A DNA stretch of 56,153 nt from an uncultured Bacillota bacterium. GTDB lineage: Bacteria; Bacillota; Clostridia; Oscillospirales; Oscillospiraceae. The translations under genes and the position numbers were made by a program. A model generated the notes under the pieces. It made no database searches, was not told where the DNA came from, and saw only the letters and a program-made list of their open reading frames with translations. This document shows positions 15,334 to 22,881 of this stretch, piece by piece. The stretch is from positions 1 through 56,153 of the forward strand of contig CALACZ010000099.1 in the NCBI GenBank assembly GCA_937890735.1. Reading direction: 5' to 3'. The stretch's first letter is position 1; each line of letters opens with the position of its first letter.

Positions 15334-16278
15334 TCAGATGTTGATCTGCGTGATGACTTCCTTGAGCTTGTTCGCGCTGTTCTGGAGCTTGGCGACCTCG
15401 TCGTCGGTGAGCTTGTTGAGGATCTTGCCGCGCACGCCGGTATTGTCGACCAGCGCCAGCGTGGACAGGCACACATCGTCCACGCCGTATTCGCCGTGCA
15501 TCAGCGTGGAGACCGTCAGCGCCGTGCCGGCGGTGTTGAGCAGGCACTTGCACAGGTGGCACACGGACATCGCAACGGCATAGAACGTTGCGCCCTTTGC
15601 CTTGATGACCTGCCCGCCCGAGGTACGGACGAACTCTTCGATCTCGGCGTACTGCTGATGCCAGTCGATGCGGTCCTTATCCGGGGAGCTCTCCTTGTAG
15701 GCATCCACATGGTTGTTGGCGATGTGCACCAGCGACCAGGGCACGAACGAGGAATCGCCGTGCTCGCCGTAAACGTGCGCGTGCACGTTCTTGGGGCTGA
15801 TGCGGAAGATCTTCGCCAGCTCGGACTGGAGACGGCTGGTGTCGAGGATCGTACCCGAGCCGATGATCTGGTTTTCGGGCAGACCCGAGATCTTGTGGAA
15901 CACATACGTCAGCACGTCCACGGGGTTTGAGACGATGACATACTTCGCATTCGGCGCAGCCTTCACGACCTGCGGCGCAATGTCCTTGATGATGTTGACG
16001 TTCGCCTGCGCGAGATCCAGACGGGACTGACCCGCCTTGCGCGGCATACCCGAGGTGATGACCACGATGTCGGAGCCGGCAGTCGCGGCATAGTCGCCGG
16101 AGCGCACGATGGCGGGAGAGCAGAACGGAGCGCCCTGATAAATATCCAGCGCCTCGCCGAATGCCTTCTGCTTGTTGATGTCCACCAGAACGATCTCGGA
16201 AGCCGTGCCCTGGATCATCAGGTCGTTCGCGATAGTCGCGCCCACACTGCCCGCGCCGATCACAGAAATCTTACTCAT
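15334..16278 (-). CDS. mdh: NAD-dependent malate dehydrogenase (LDH-like fold)
   Basis: The 314-residue protein is in the lactate/malate dehydrogenase family. It has the NAD motif SVIGAGSVGATIAND and the catalytic His-containing VYGEHGDSSFVPWS near residue 180. Overall features such as GSGTILDTSRLQ are LDH-like. However, the residue that sets substrate size and charge is Arg in SGMPRKAGQSR, as in malate dehydrogenases, where lactate dehydrogenases have Gln (NQKPG). Together with adjacent fumC and frdAB this points to oxaloacetate reduction. The ATG at 16278 (MSKIS) is chosen; an ATG 12 bp upstream has its AAAGG site too close. A lactate enzyme is not excluded. Confidence 0.82.
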   Translation of the reverse strand: MSKISVIGAGSVGATIANDLMIQGTASEIVLVDINKQKAFGEALDIYQGAPFCSPAIVRSGDYAATAGSDIVVITSGMPRKAGQSRLDLAQANVNIIKDIAPQVVKAAPNAKYVIVSNPVDVLTYVFHKISGLPENQIIGSGTILDTSRLQSELAKIFRISPKNVHAHVYGEHGDSSFVPWSLVHIANNHVDAYKESSPDKDRIDWHQQYAEIEEFVRTSGGQVIKAKGATFYAVAMSVCHLCKCLLNTAGTALTVSTLMHGEYGVDDVCLSTLALVDNTGVRGKILNKLTDDEVAKLQNSANKLKEVITQINI

Positions 16279-16330
16279 ACCCTGTACCATCCTTTATCAT
16301 AAAAATTTGAACTTGCGATTGGAAACTTTG

Positions 16331-16350
16331 ACGAATGCCGGGGCATTCGT
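16331..16350 (-). promoter_or_regulatory. Inverted repeat in the mdh leader
   Basis: A perfect 9-bp inverted repeat (ACGAATGCC, 2 nt, GGCATTCGT) lies 15-34 bp downstream of the proposed mdh -10 box. It could be an operator or a leader hairpin. Confidence 0.5.
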
Positions 16351-16364
16351 CCCCCCTGTCCCTG

Positions 16365-16393
16365 ATTATATCGAATCCGGGAGAAAAACAGAA
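16365..16393 (-). promoter_or_regulatory. Probable promoter of the mdh unit
   Basis: A perfect TATAAT lies at 16365-16370 on the minus strand. The best -35 at 17-bp spacing is the weak TTCTGT (16388-16393), which falls in the lysR terminator hairpin. A weak -35 would fit an activated promoter; the upstream LysR gene is a candidate regulator. Confidence 0.45.
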
Positions 16394-16410
16394 ATGCTTT
16401 TCTCCCGGAT
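16375..16410 (-). terminator. Terminator of lysR
   Basis: A 13-bp perfect stem (16375-16387 with 16398-16410) lies 27 bp after the lysR stop; the stem itself contains the T-run. Confidence 0.65.
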
Positions 16411-16437
16411 CGTATATCATTTTTCATATAGGAATGC

Positions 16438-17328
16438 TTATTTGCGATACTCGCGGATCACATACTGTACGAACCCCGCCTCAATATCAGTCATCGCGTA
16501 CTGCGGATTGTAGACCAGTGCGTCCTGATACACCACCGAATTGTCCTCGCACGGCTTCTGGATCAGACCCCAGCGCTGGAGATACTGCTCCGGCATCGGC
16601 GGCAGCCAGGTGTACACGCCCCAGATGGTCTGCAAAAGCTGGAGCTGCGCCATGCGGTCCACGGTGTAGATCGTGCGGCACGCCGAGTCCTCCGTGCGCA
16701 CGCGCGGGCGCTGCGCGTCGCCGTGGATGATCTGCGGGTATTCTGCCAGATCCTCCATGCGGATCGTCTCCCGCCGTGCCAGCGGGTGGTCGCGCGGCAG
16801 CACCAGCTCGTATTTGAACCGCCCCAGCACCTGAAAGCTGAACTCGCGTTCCGCCGTCTGCTCGTCAAAATAGTCCAGATATTCCGAGCGGAAGCGCAAA
16901 ACGCCCAGCTCCGCCTCGCCCACGGTGAGCATTTGCAGCGCCTGCCGTGCGTGGCACTCGCGGATGGTCACTTCCAGCTCCCCGGACGACGTGAGCGAGG
17001 CAAGATACTCCGCCGCCAGGTCGAACAGCCGCGCCGAGCGCGGCAGGCACACGCGCAGACGGCTGCGCACGGCATGGCGCGGTCCGAGCGCCTCGATATA
17101 TTCCATCTCGCGCAGCACGCCCCGCGCGTGCAGCAAAAATTTCGCCCCGCGCTCCGTGGGGCGCACGCCGCGGCTCGTCCGCTCAAAAATGCGGAAGCCC
17201 AGCGTCTTTTCGAGGTCATGCAGGATGCGGCTGAGATTCGGCTGCCCAATGAACAGATTTTCCGCCGCCTGCGAGATCGACCGCGTGCGCTCGATCTCCA
17301 CAACGTACTGTAAATGCTGCGTATTCAT
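16438..17328 (-). CDS. LysR-family transcriptional regulator
   Basis: The 296-residue protein has an N-terminal winged helix-turn-helix (residues ~1-60: LQYVVEIERTRSISQAAENL, then GQPNLSRILHDLEKTLGFRIFER). A periplasmic-binding-like effector domain fills residues ~90-290. The DNA-binding half matches the LysR family well. It is encoded immediately upstream of mdh on the same strand, separated by a terminator and the mdh promoter, so it could control the C4-dicarboxylate module; it could also act on the divergent araC gene. The effector is unknown. The ATG lies about 37 bp after a good promoter, although the Shine-Dalgarno sequence is weak. Confidence 0.9.
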   Translation of the reverse strand: MNTQHLQYVVEIERTRSISQAAENLFIGQPNLSRILHDLEKTLGFRIFERTSRGVRPTERGAKFLLHARGVLREMEYIEALGPRHAVRSRLRVCLPRSARLFDLAAEYLASLTSSGELEVTIRECHARQALQMLTVGEAELGVLRFRSEYLDYFDEQTAEREFSFQVLGRFKYELVLPRDHPLARRETIRMEDLAEYPQIIHGDAQRPRVRTEDSACRTIYTVDRMAQLQLLQTIWGVYTWLPPMPEQYLQRWGLIQKPCEDNSVVYQDALVYNPQYAMTDIEAGFVQYVIREYRK

Positions 17329-17375
17329 GTCCGCTTCGCTCCATTTCCGGCGTTGTGCGCCCTTTTTTCACAGTG

Positions 17376-17404
17376 ATTATATATCATTTCGCGCATATCC
17401 GCAA
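17376..17404 (-). promoter_or_regulatory. Promoter of lysR
   Basis: On the minus strand TTGCGG (17399-17404), 17-bp spacer, TATAAT (17376-17381). Confidence 0.65.
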
Positions 17405-17487
17405 GTGAAATAAAATGGATTTAGGATGCCGCACGGCAGGCGTGCAGGATGCAAAAGCAGAAAAAGTCGGGATATGCCACAAAATCC

Positions 17488-17515
17488 TTGCCATTTTGCC
17501 GCCGTTCGGTATAAT
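17488..17515 (+). promoter_or_regulatory. Promoter of the araC-family gene
   Basis: TTGCCA (17488-17493), 16-bp spacer, TATAAT (17510-17515). It lies inside the longest open frame, which shows that the frame's far-upstream ATG is not the start. Confidence 0.65.
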
Positions 17516-17549
17516 CAGAGCAGACGAAGCCGCAAAGGAGGGCATTGGC

Positions 17550-18440
17550 ATGGATGTGCCGGTCATGACCACGCAGCAGTTTTTCAAACCCGGGGAGCAT
17601 TTTCATATGCAGGTCTCCACGGATTTCCCGGATTTTGTGGGCGTTGCCCACCGGCATGAATATATCGAGGTCGTCTACGTCCTCTCCGGCGCGGCGACGC
17701 ACGTTGTGGAGGAAAGATCCTCCCCCGCGCGGCAGGGCGATCTGTTTCTCATCAACGTCGGCACGACGCACAAATTCTGCCCCAGCCGCCGCACGGCAGA
17801 GCCGTTTGTGGTGTACGACCTGATGTTCGCGCCGGAATTTTTTGATTTGTCCCTTGCCGGAAACCGCGCCATCGAGGCGCTGAGCGGCTCGTTCATGTTC
17901 CGCTCGCTTCTGGGCGCGCGGCGCGGCAAGGACGCGAGCTTCGGCGTCTCCGGCGATCTTTACACCACCTTCAGCGAGCTCTTTCACAAGATGTATTACG
18001 AGTACCGCAGCCAGTACAGCGGCTATATGGAGATCATCCGCGCGTACCTTTTGCAGGTCATCATCACGGCGATCCGCCTGTCGGACGCCGCCGAAAAAAA
18101 GCGCGGTACGCCGGGCAAAAAGCAGGCGGTGCAGCGCGTTGCCGCCAGCATCGAGCAGCGCTGCGGCGAGGAGCTGAGCGTGCAGGCGCTGGCGGACGAG
18201 GTGCACCTGAACCCCGACTATCTCGGTCGCATTTTCCGCGAGGTGACCGGCGAGACCATCACCGCCCGCATCCAGAAGGTGCGCATCCGCCGTGTGTGCG
18301 AGCTGCTCTCCTCCACGCAGCGCACCGTTGCGGACATCGCCCTCGCGTGCGGCTTCGGCGATGTGAAATTTTTCTATACCGTGTTCAAAAAGCACACCGG
18401 GATGCTCCCCGGCGACTACCGCCGCGCGCACCAGAAATGA
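17550..18440 (+). CDS. AraC-family transcriptional regulator with cupin domain
   Basis: The 296-residue regulator has an N-terminal cupin sensor domain (VAHRHEYIEVVYVLSGAATHVVE near residue 32, GDLFLINVGTTHKF near 62). The C-terminal AraC DNA-binding domain has two helix-turn-helices (LSVQALADEVHLNPDYLGRIFREVTGE, split here from the full motif, and TVADIALACGFGDVKFFYTVFKKH near the end). It starts a likely unit with the M24-fold protein and PIG-L deacetylase genes. The ATG at 17550 has AAAGGAGG upstream. The ligand is unknown; the cupin may sense a sugar or small metabolite. Confidence 0.9.
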   Translation: MDVPVMTTQQFFKPGEHFHMQVSTDFPDFVGVAHRHEYIEVVYVLSGAATHVVEERSSPARQGDLFLINVGTTHKFCPSRRTAEPFVVYDLMFAPEFFDLSLAGNRAIEALSGSFMFRSLLGARRGKDASFGVSGDLYTTFSELFHKMYYEYRSQYSGYMEIIRAYLLQVIITAIRLSDAAEKKRGTPGKKQAVQRVAASIEQRCGEELSVQALADEVHLNPDYLGRIFREVTGETITARIQKVRIRRVCELLSSTQRTVADIALACGFGDVKFFYTVFKKHTGMLPGDYRRAHQK

Positions 18441-18493
18441 CCTGCATTTGCGAACGCAGTCGGAATAGACCATATCCCGGTAGCAATTGACCA

Positions 18494-18522
18494 ATGCGAA
18501 ATCTCCCGAAGCGGGCTAGAAT
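18494..18522 (+). promoter_or_regulatory. Possible promoter of the M24-fold gene
   Basis: ATGCGA (18494-18499), 17-bp spacer, TAGAAT (18517-18522), 48 bp before the start codon. The -35 match is weak. Confidence 0.35.
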
Positions 18523-18569
18523 GGTATTTGTAAAGATCCACAGACCATTTTCCGCAAAAGGAGGGTACT

Positions 18570-19919
18570 ATGTTCAATATTCACGAATGGAGCAAGCAGG
18601 CGAACATCGTCGCCGACATTCTCGCCCGCGCGCCGAAGATCGACAAGACGCTGCGCGTCGGCACGGAGGAATTTCAGCGCCGGCAGAAAGCCGTGTATCA
18701 GGCGCTCGCCGCGGCGGGCTATGACGGCGGCATCGTCTATTCCGACGAGCACTATCACGGCGACGTGCCGTATCTCGGCGGCAACACCAACATCTCCGTC
18801 GAGCCCGTGGCAGGCATCATCGGCAAAAACGGCTTTGCCATTCTGGCAGGTCTGGAGGGCTGCTACGTCGCCGAACAGCTCTCGCCGCGCTCCGGCTGCC
18901 GCGTCGGGCGCGTGGAAATGCTGAAGCTGGCGGACGAGGAATACCCCGTGGAGGCAGACCGCATGGAGGACGTAGTCGAGGACATCTGCGGCGGCAAGCC
19001 CAGGGCGCTGGCGCTGCTCACGCCGCGCGCGGTCATGCCGCTGAGCGTGTACGAGTGGTTCGAGGGCTACGTCGGCAAGGGCAACCTGCGCGACGCGCAG
19101 GAGCTTTACTTCAAGATCAAATACGAAAAATCCGACATTGAAATGGCGCTCACCCGGCAGGCGGCGAAGGTCTCCGACGTGATGCTTGAGGCAATGCTCG
19201 CTGTGATGAAGCCCGGGATGCTCCAGACGCAGGTCGCGCAGTGGGGCTACGCCGTCGCCAGCGAGCTGGGCGTGGAGGAGCACGGCTTTGACGTGATGGT
19301 CACGAGCGGCGAGGATAACCGCTCGCTCGTCGGCAAGGCGCTCAATCACGTCATCCGCGAGGGCGACTTCGTCCACCTGGGTGTCGGGCCTGCGATGGAC
19401 GGTCTGACCGCCTGCGAGCGGTGCAGCGTCGTGTGCACCGGTCCGAACGGGCAGCTCACCGAGCCGCAGAAATACTGGCTGGACTTTGTGGACGAGGCAT
19501 ACAAAGTCGGTCTGGACGCGTACATCCATGTTGCCGAAAATAACCTCCCCGCGCGGCTTCAGGAGCAGGCGCTGGTGGATTATTTTGAGAGCCGCCGCGA
19601 CGAGGTCAGCCGCCGCATCGGCAAGCCCATCGACCTTGCCATGCTCAAGCCCTACACCGGCACGCACAACTCCGGCTACACCGAGTGTCAGGAGTTCTAC
19701 GGCGCGATCACGCTGAACTCCGACGAGCCGCTGGGCAACCAGATCGTGATGATGCTGGATGTCGCCGCGCGCGGCTTCGGCAGCGCCTGGAACGACGTGG
19801 TCATCCCCGAATTTGACTATGTGCTCGTCGAAAAAACGCTCGGCAAGTTCGGTCGCCGCGTGGAAGTGTTCAACGACCTGCCCATCCGCCTTCAGCATCT
19901 GGTTGGCGCGGGCTATTGA
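18570..19919 (+). CDS. M24-fold (creatinase/aminopeptidase P-like) protein with lost metal ligands
   Basis: The 449-residue protein has the two-domain layout of creatinase and Xaa-Pro peptidases: an N-terminal creatinase-N domain to about residue 180 and a pita-bread domain beyond. Where M24 metallopeptidases read GDLVxIDxG and then GYxSDxTR, this protein has GDFVHLGVGPAMDGLTACER. Both metal-binding aspartates are therefore replaced, by Gly and Cys. A conserved-looking histidine remains in GTHNSGYTE. It is thus probably not a metal-dependent peptidase; creatinase-type hydrolysis of a small C-N substrate, or a non-catalytic role, fits better. The start has AAAGGAGGG upstream. The PIG-L gene follows 11 bp after the stop. 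Confidence 0.7.
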   Translation: MFNIHEWSKQANIVADILARAPKIDKTLRVGTEEFQRRQKAVYQALAAAGYDGGIVYSDEHYHGDVPYLGGNTNISVEPVAGIIGKNGFAILAGLEGCYVAEQLSPRSGCRVGRVEMLKLADEEYPVEADRMEDVVEDICGGKPRALALLTPRAVMPLSVYEWFEGYVGKGNLRDAQELYFKIKYEKSDIEMALTRQAAKVSDVMLEAMLAVMKPGMLQTQVAQWGYAVASELGVEEHGFDVMVTSGEDNRSLVGKALNHVIREGDFVHLGVGPAMDGLTACERCSVVCTGPNGQLTEPQKYWLDFVDEAYKVGLDAYIHVAENNLPARLQEQALVDYFESRRDEVSRRIGKPIDLAMLKPYTGTHNSGYTECQEFYGAITLNSDEPLGNQIVMMLDVAARGFGSAWNDVVIPEFDYVLVEKTLGKFGRRVEVFNDLPIRLQHLVGAGY

Positions 19920-19930
19920 GAGGTGTACTT

Positions 19931-20776
19931 ATGAAATTTACATACTGCAATACCGACACAAGGGCTGTATCCAAAGACATCGGCGTGCTGTTCCCCGGCT
20001 TCGGCAAGGACGAGGTGCTGGCGGTAATGAGCCCGCACGACGACGATGCGATCCTGGGCGCGGGCTATGCGATGCTCGCGGCGCAGGAAGCGGGCGCGGA
20101 GGTGTATGTGGTCATTTTCTGCCGCGGCGACGCGGGCTACAGCACCGTGGAAGAAAAGGCGGCGATTGAAGAGGTGCGCACGCGCGAAACGTTTGACTGC
20201 TATGCGCGCCTCGGCGTGCCTGCCAACCACATCCTGCGCATGAATTTCCCCGATTTTTCCGCCTATGGGCACATTGGCTGGGAAAAGGCGGACGGCAAGC
20301 CGGGCGATATGCCGCGGATGCTGCGCTTTTTGCGCGAGAAAAAGGTCACGCGCGTCATGATCCCCAACCACTATCATGAGCACATCGACCATCTGGCGAC
20401 GTACATGATGGCGAGCTTTGACGTACCGCAGGCGGGCGACGCCGCGCTGGTCGATCACGGCACGCCGCACGCCGTGCGCTCGACACTGCAATATTCCGTC
20501 TGGGCGGATTTTGACCCTGAGGACGCGATGGTGCGCGGGCGTAACAGTGCACTGCGCGCCAACCGCATTCTCGTCGCCAGCCCCGCTGTGGAGGAGCACA
20601 TCGACGACGCCATCCGTGCCTACGTCTCGCAGGAGAAGATCATTGAGGACCTAGTGGCGACCCGCCGCGAACGCCAGACCGCCGGCGGCGCGTTCGTCGA
20701 GCCCTACATCGCCTTCGACTGCCGCCCGAAGATCAATCTGAAGCCCTACATTGATTGGGTAAACAAATACCTCTGA
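19931..20776 (+). CDS. PIG-L/LmbE-family deacetylase
   Basis: The 281-residue protein carries the zinc-binding signature of the family, MSPHDDDAILGAG near residue 35. The later conserved histidines are in NHYHEHIDHLAT near 147. PIG-L enzymes remove N-acetyl groups from GlcNAc-type substrates. The ATG at 19931 has GAGGT upstream; an in-frame ATG 15 bp earlier would overlap the previous gene. It is the last gene of the araC / M24-fold / PIG-L group, and a strong terminator follows. The pairing suggests stepwise breakdown of an N-acylated metabolite, but no substrate can be named. Confidence 0.87.
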   Translation: MKFTYCNTDTRAVSKDIGVLFPGFGKDEVLAVMSPHDDDAILGAGYAMLAAQEAGAEVYVVIFCRGDAGYSTVEEKAAIEEVRTRETFDCYARLGVPANHILRMNFPDFSAYGHIGWEKADGKPGDMPRMLRFLREKKVTRVMIPNHYHEHIDHLATYMMASFDVPQAGDAALVDHGTPHAVRSTLQYSVWADFDPEDAMVRGRNSALRANRILVASPAVEEHIDDAIRAYVSQEKIIEDLVATRRERQTAGGAFVEPYIAFDCRPKINLKPYIDWVNKYL

Positions 20777-20787
20777 AAATATAGCAA

Positions 20788-20820
20788 ACACCCGTTGGGA
20801 AGCTCCCAACGGGTGTTTTT
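20788..20820 (+). terminator. Bidirectional terminator between the PIG-L gene and proC
   Basis: A perfect 13-bp stem with a 3-nt loop is followed by T-tract on the plus strand. On the minus strand it lies 4 bp beyond the proC stop. Confidence 0.85.
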
Positions 20821-20824
20821 ATAC

Positions 20825-21625
20825 TTATTGTGCCAGACGCCGGTCCTTTTCAATGATCGCGTCGATCGCCTGCTGCACCGCCGTTTCAAAGCCGAGGCGC
20901 TTGAGGGTGTGCACGCCCTCGATGGTCGTGCCGCCGGGCGAGCAGACCTGATCCATCAGCGCAATGGGGTGCTCTGCCGACTGCTGCGAAAGCTGCGCGC
21001 TGCCGAGCACGGTCTGCTCCGCGATCTGCTGCGAAAGCGCGCGCGGCAGCCCCGCCTTCACGCCCGCGGACGCGAGCGCGTCGATGTACAAAAAAACGAA
21101 TGCGCCCGACGCGCCGCCCAGCGCGCCAAACGCCGGAAAGTGCTTCTCCGGCAGGTCGTAGACCGCGCCGACCGTGCGGAACATCGCCCGCACCAGCTCC
21201 AAATGCGTCTCCTGCGCGTTTTTGCCGCCGCAGACGGCGCTTGCCGACGCGCCCACGCGCGCCGCGATATTCGGCATCACGCGCACGACCGGCACGCCGC
21301 TTGCAAGCTGCCCTTCATAATACGCCGTCGGCTTGCCCGCCGCGATGGACACGACGAGCTTATCCGCCGTCACGACCGGCGCGATCTCCGGCAGCACGTC
21401 CGGCAGCACCTGCGGCTTGACCGCCAGCACGATCACATCCGCCGCCTGCGCAGCCTCCCACGCCGACGCGCACGCGCGCAGCGGCATCTCCGCCTGCAAT
21501 GCCTGCACCTTGGCGGCGCTGGGATTGTAGCCGACCAGTTTGTTTTCCGCGAACACGTCCGCCTTTGCCATACCGCGCAGGATGGCGGACGCCATATTGC
21601 CAAGCCCGATAAATCCGTAGATCAT
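20825..21625 (-). CDS. proC: Pyrroline-5-carboxylate reductase
   Basis: The 266-residue enzyme catalyses the last step of proline synthesis, reducing pyrroline-5-carboxylate with NAD(P)H. The Rossmann motif GFIGLGNMASAILRG is at the very N-terminus. VLAVKPQVLPDVLPEI follows near residue 66. The C-terminal dimer domain carries the family signature, seen as VCSPGGTTIEGVHTL near residue 228. The length is standard. It follows proA by 11 bp and ends the proBAC unit. Confidence 0.95.
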   Translation of the reverse strand: MIYGFIGLGNMASAILRGMAKADVFAENKLVGYNPSAAKVQALQAEMPLRACASAWEAAQAADVIVLAVKPQVLPDVLPEIAPVVTADKLVVSIAAGKPTAYYEGQLASGVPVVRVMPNIAARVGASASAVCGGKNAQETHLELVRAMFRTVGAVYDLPEKHFPAFGALGGASGAFVFLYIDALASAGVKAGLPRALSQQIAEQTVLGSAQLSQQSAEHPIALMDQVCSPGGTTIEGVHTLKRLGFETAVQQAIDAIIEKDRRLAQ

Positions 21626-21636
21626 GGTATCCCTCC

Positions 21637-22881
21637 TCAGCGGACCTGCCCGCTGCCGAAAATCTCATATTTCATGCTCGTCAGCTCCCGCAGACCAAGC
21701 GGGCCGCGCGCGTGGAGCTTCTGCGTGGAGATGCCGATCTCCGCGCCGAGCCCGAACTCGCCGCCGTCGGTAAAGCGCGTGGAGGCGTTGTGATACACCG
21801 CCGCTGCGTCCACCCGGCGCATGAACTCCGCCGCCGCGTCCGCGTCATCCGTCACGATGCACTCCGAGTGCCCGGTGGAGTACTGATAGATATAGTCGAT
21901 CGCGTCGCCTATGGAATCGACCACGCGCGCGGCGATGATGTAGTCGCCGTACTCGTGTCCCCAGTCGTCCTGCGTCGCTGCCTCGCACGCGCCGTTTAAA
22001 ATCGACTGCACACGCGCGTCGCCGCGGATGACAGTGTGCTTTGCCCGCAGCCGCTCTGCGATCACCGGCAGCGCCTGCGCCGCGATGTCGCGGTGGATGA
22101 GCATACACTCCGCCGCGTTGCAGACAGACGGGCGGCTCGTCTTGGCGTTTTCGATGATGTCCGCCGCCATCTCCACGTTCGCCGCCTTGTCCACATACAC
22201 ATGGCACACACCCGCGCCCGTTTCGATGACCGGCACGGTCGCCTGCTGCACCACCGCCTGAATGAGGCGCTTGCTGCCGCGCGGGATGAGCACGTCCACA
22301 TAGCCGTTCAGGTGCATGAGCGCCTGCGCGCTTTCGTGCGTCGTGTCGGTCACGAGCTGGATGGCATCCGCCGGGATGGCAGTCTGTTCCAGCGCCGCGC
22401 GCATGACCTGCGCCAGCGCGATATTCGAGCGGATGGCCTCCTTGCCGCCGCGCAGCAGCACGGCGTTGCCCGATTTCAGGCACAGCCCCGCCGAATCCGC
22501 CGTCACATTCGGGCGCGCCTCGTAAATGACCGCGATCACGCCGATGGGCACGGCGATCTTGCGCAGCCGCAGCCCGTTCGGGCGCACCGTCTCTTCCAGC
22601 ACGCGCCCCACCGGGTCGGGGAGCTGCACGACCTGCCGCAGGCTGTCCGCGATCCCGGCAATGCGCGCCTCGTTCAGCGCCAGCCGGTCGAGCAGCGCAT
22701 CCGAAAGTCCGTTCGCGCGCCCGTTTTCCAGATCCTCCGCGTTCGCTGTCAGGATAGCAGGCGCATTTTCTTCAATCGCCGCCGCGATCATCAGCAGCGC
22801 GTCATTTTTTTCTTCCGTCATCGCGCACGCGAGCGCCCGCGCCGCCGCTTTTGCCCGTTTGCCGTACTCTTCCAGCATCAT
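21637..22881 (-). CDS. proA: Gamma-glutamyl phosphate reductase
   Basis: The 414-residue protein is an aldehyde dehydrogenase-superfamily enzyme that reduces gamma-glutamyl phosphate to glutamate semialdehyde with NADPH. Family stretches include IGVIAVIYEARPNVTADSAGLC near residue 107 (shown truncated: the motif EARPNVT is diagnostic), VLLRGGKEAIRSN, and GLGAEIGISTQKLHARGP near 385. The catalytic cysteine is in SVCNAAECML near 246. Two adjacent ATGs (22881 and 22878) follow AAGGAGG; the first is used. Its start overlaps the end of proB, indicating coupled translation. Confidence 0.95.
   Translation of the reverse strand: MMLEEYGKRAKAAARALACAMTEEKNDALLMIAAAIEENAPAILTANAEDLENGRANGLSDALLDRLALNEARIAGIADSLRQVVQLPDPVGRVLEETVRPNGLRLRKIAVPIGVIAVIYEARPNVTADSAGLCLKSGNAVLLRGGKEAIRSNIALAQVMRAALEQTAIPADAIQLVTDTTHESAQALMHLNGYVDVLIPRGSKRLIQAVVQQATVPVIETGAGVCHVYVDKAANVEMAADIIENAKTSRPSVCNAAECMLIHRDIAAQALPVIAERLRAKHTVIRGDARVQSILNGACEAATQDDWGHEYGDYIIAARVVDSIGDAIDYIYQYSTGHSECIVTDDADAAAEFMRRVDAAAVYHNASTRFTDGGEFGLGAEIGISTQKLHARGPLGLRELTSMKYEIFGSGQVR

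Noticed and set aside
15334..16278. L-lactate dehydrogenase
   Set aside because: The specificity residue is Arg rather than Gln and the neighbours are fumarase and fumarate reductase, which favour malate dehydrogenase.
17415..17549. N-terminal extension of the araC-family gene
   Set aside because: A TTGCCA-16-TATAAT promoter lies within it and the strong AAAGGAGG site favours the ATG at 17550.
18570..19919. Active Xaa-Pro aminopeptidase
   Set aside because: The two metal-binding aspartates of the M24 site are replaced by Gly and Cys, so a metallopeptidase function was not assigned.
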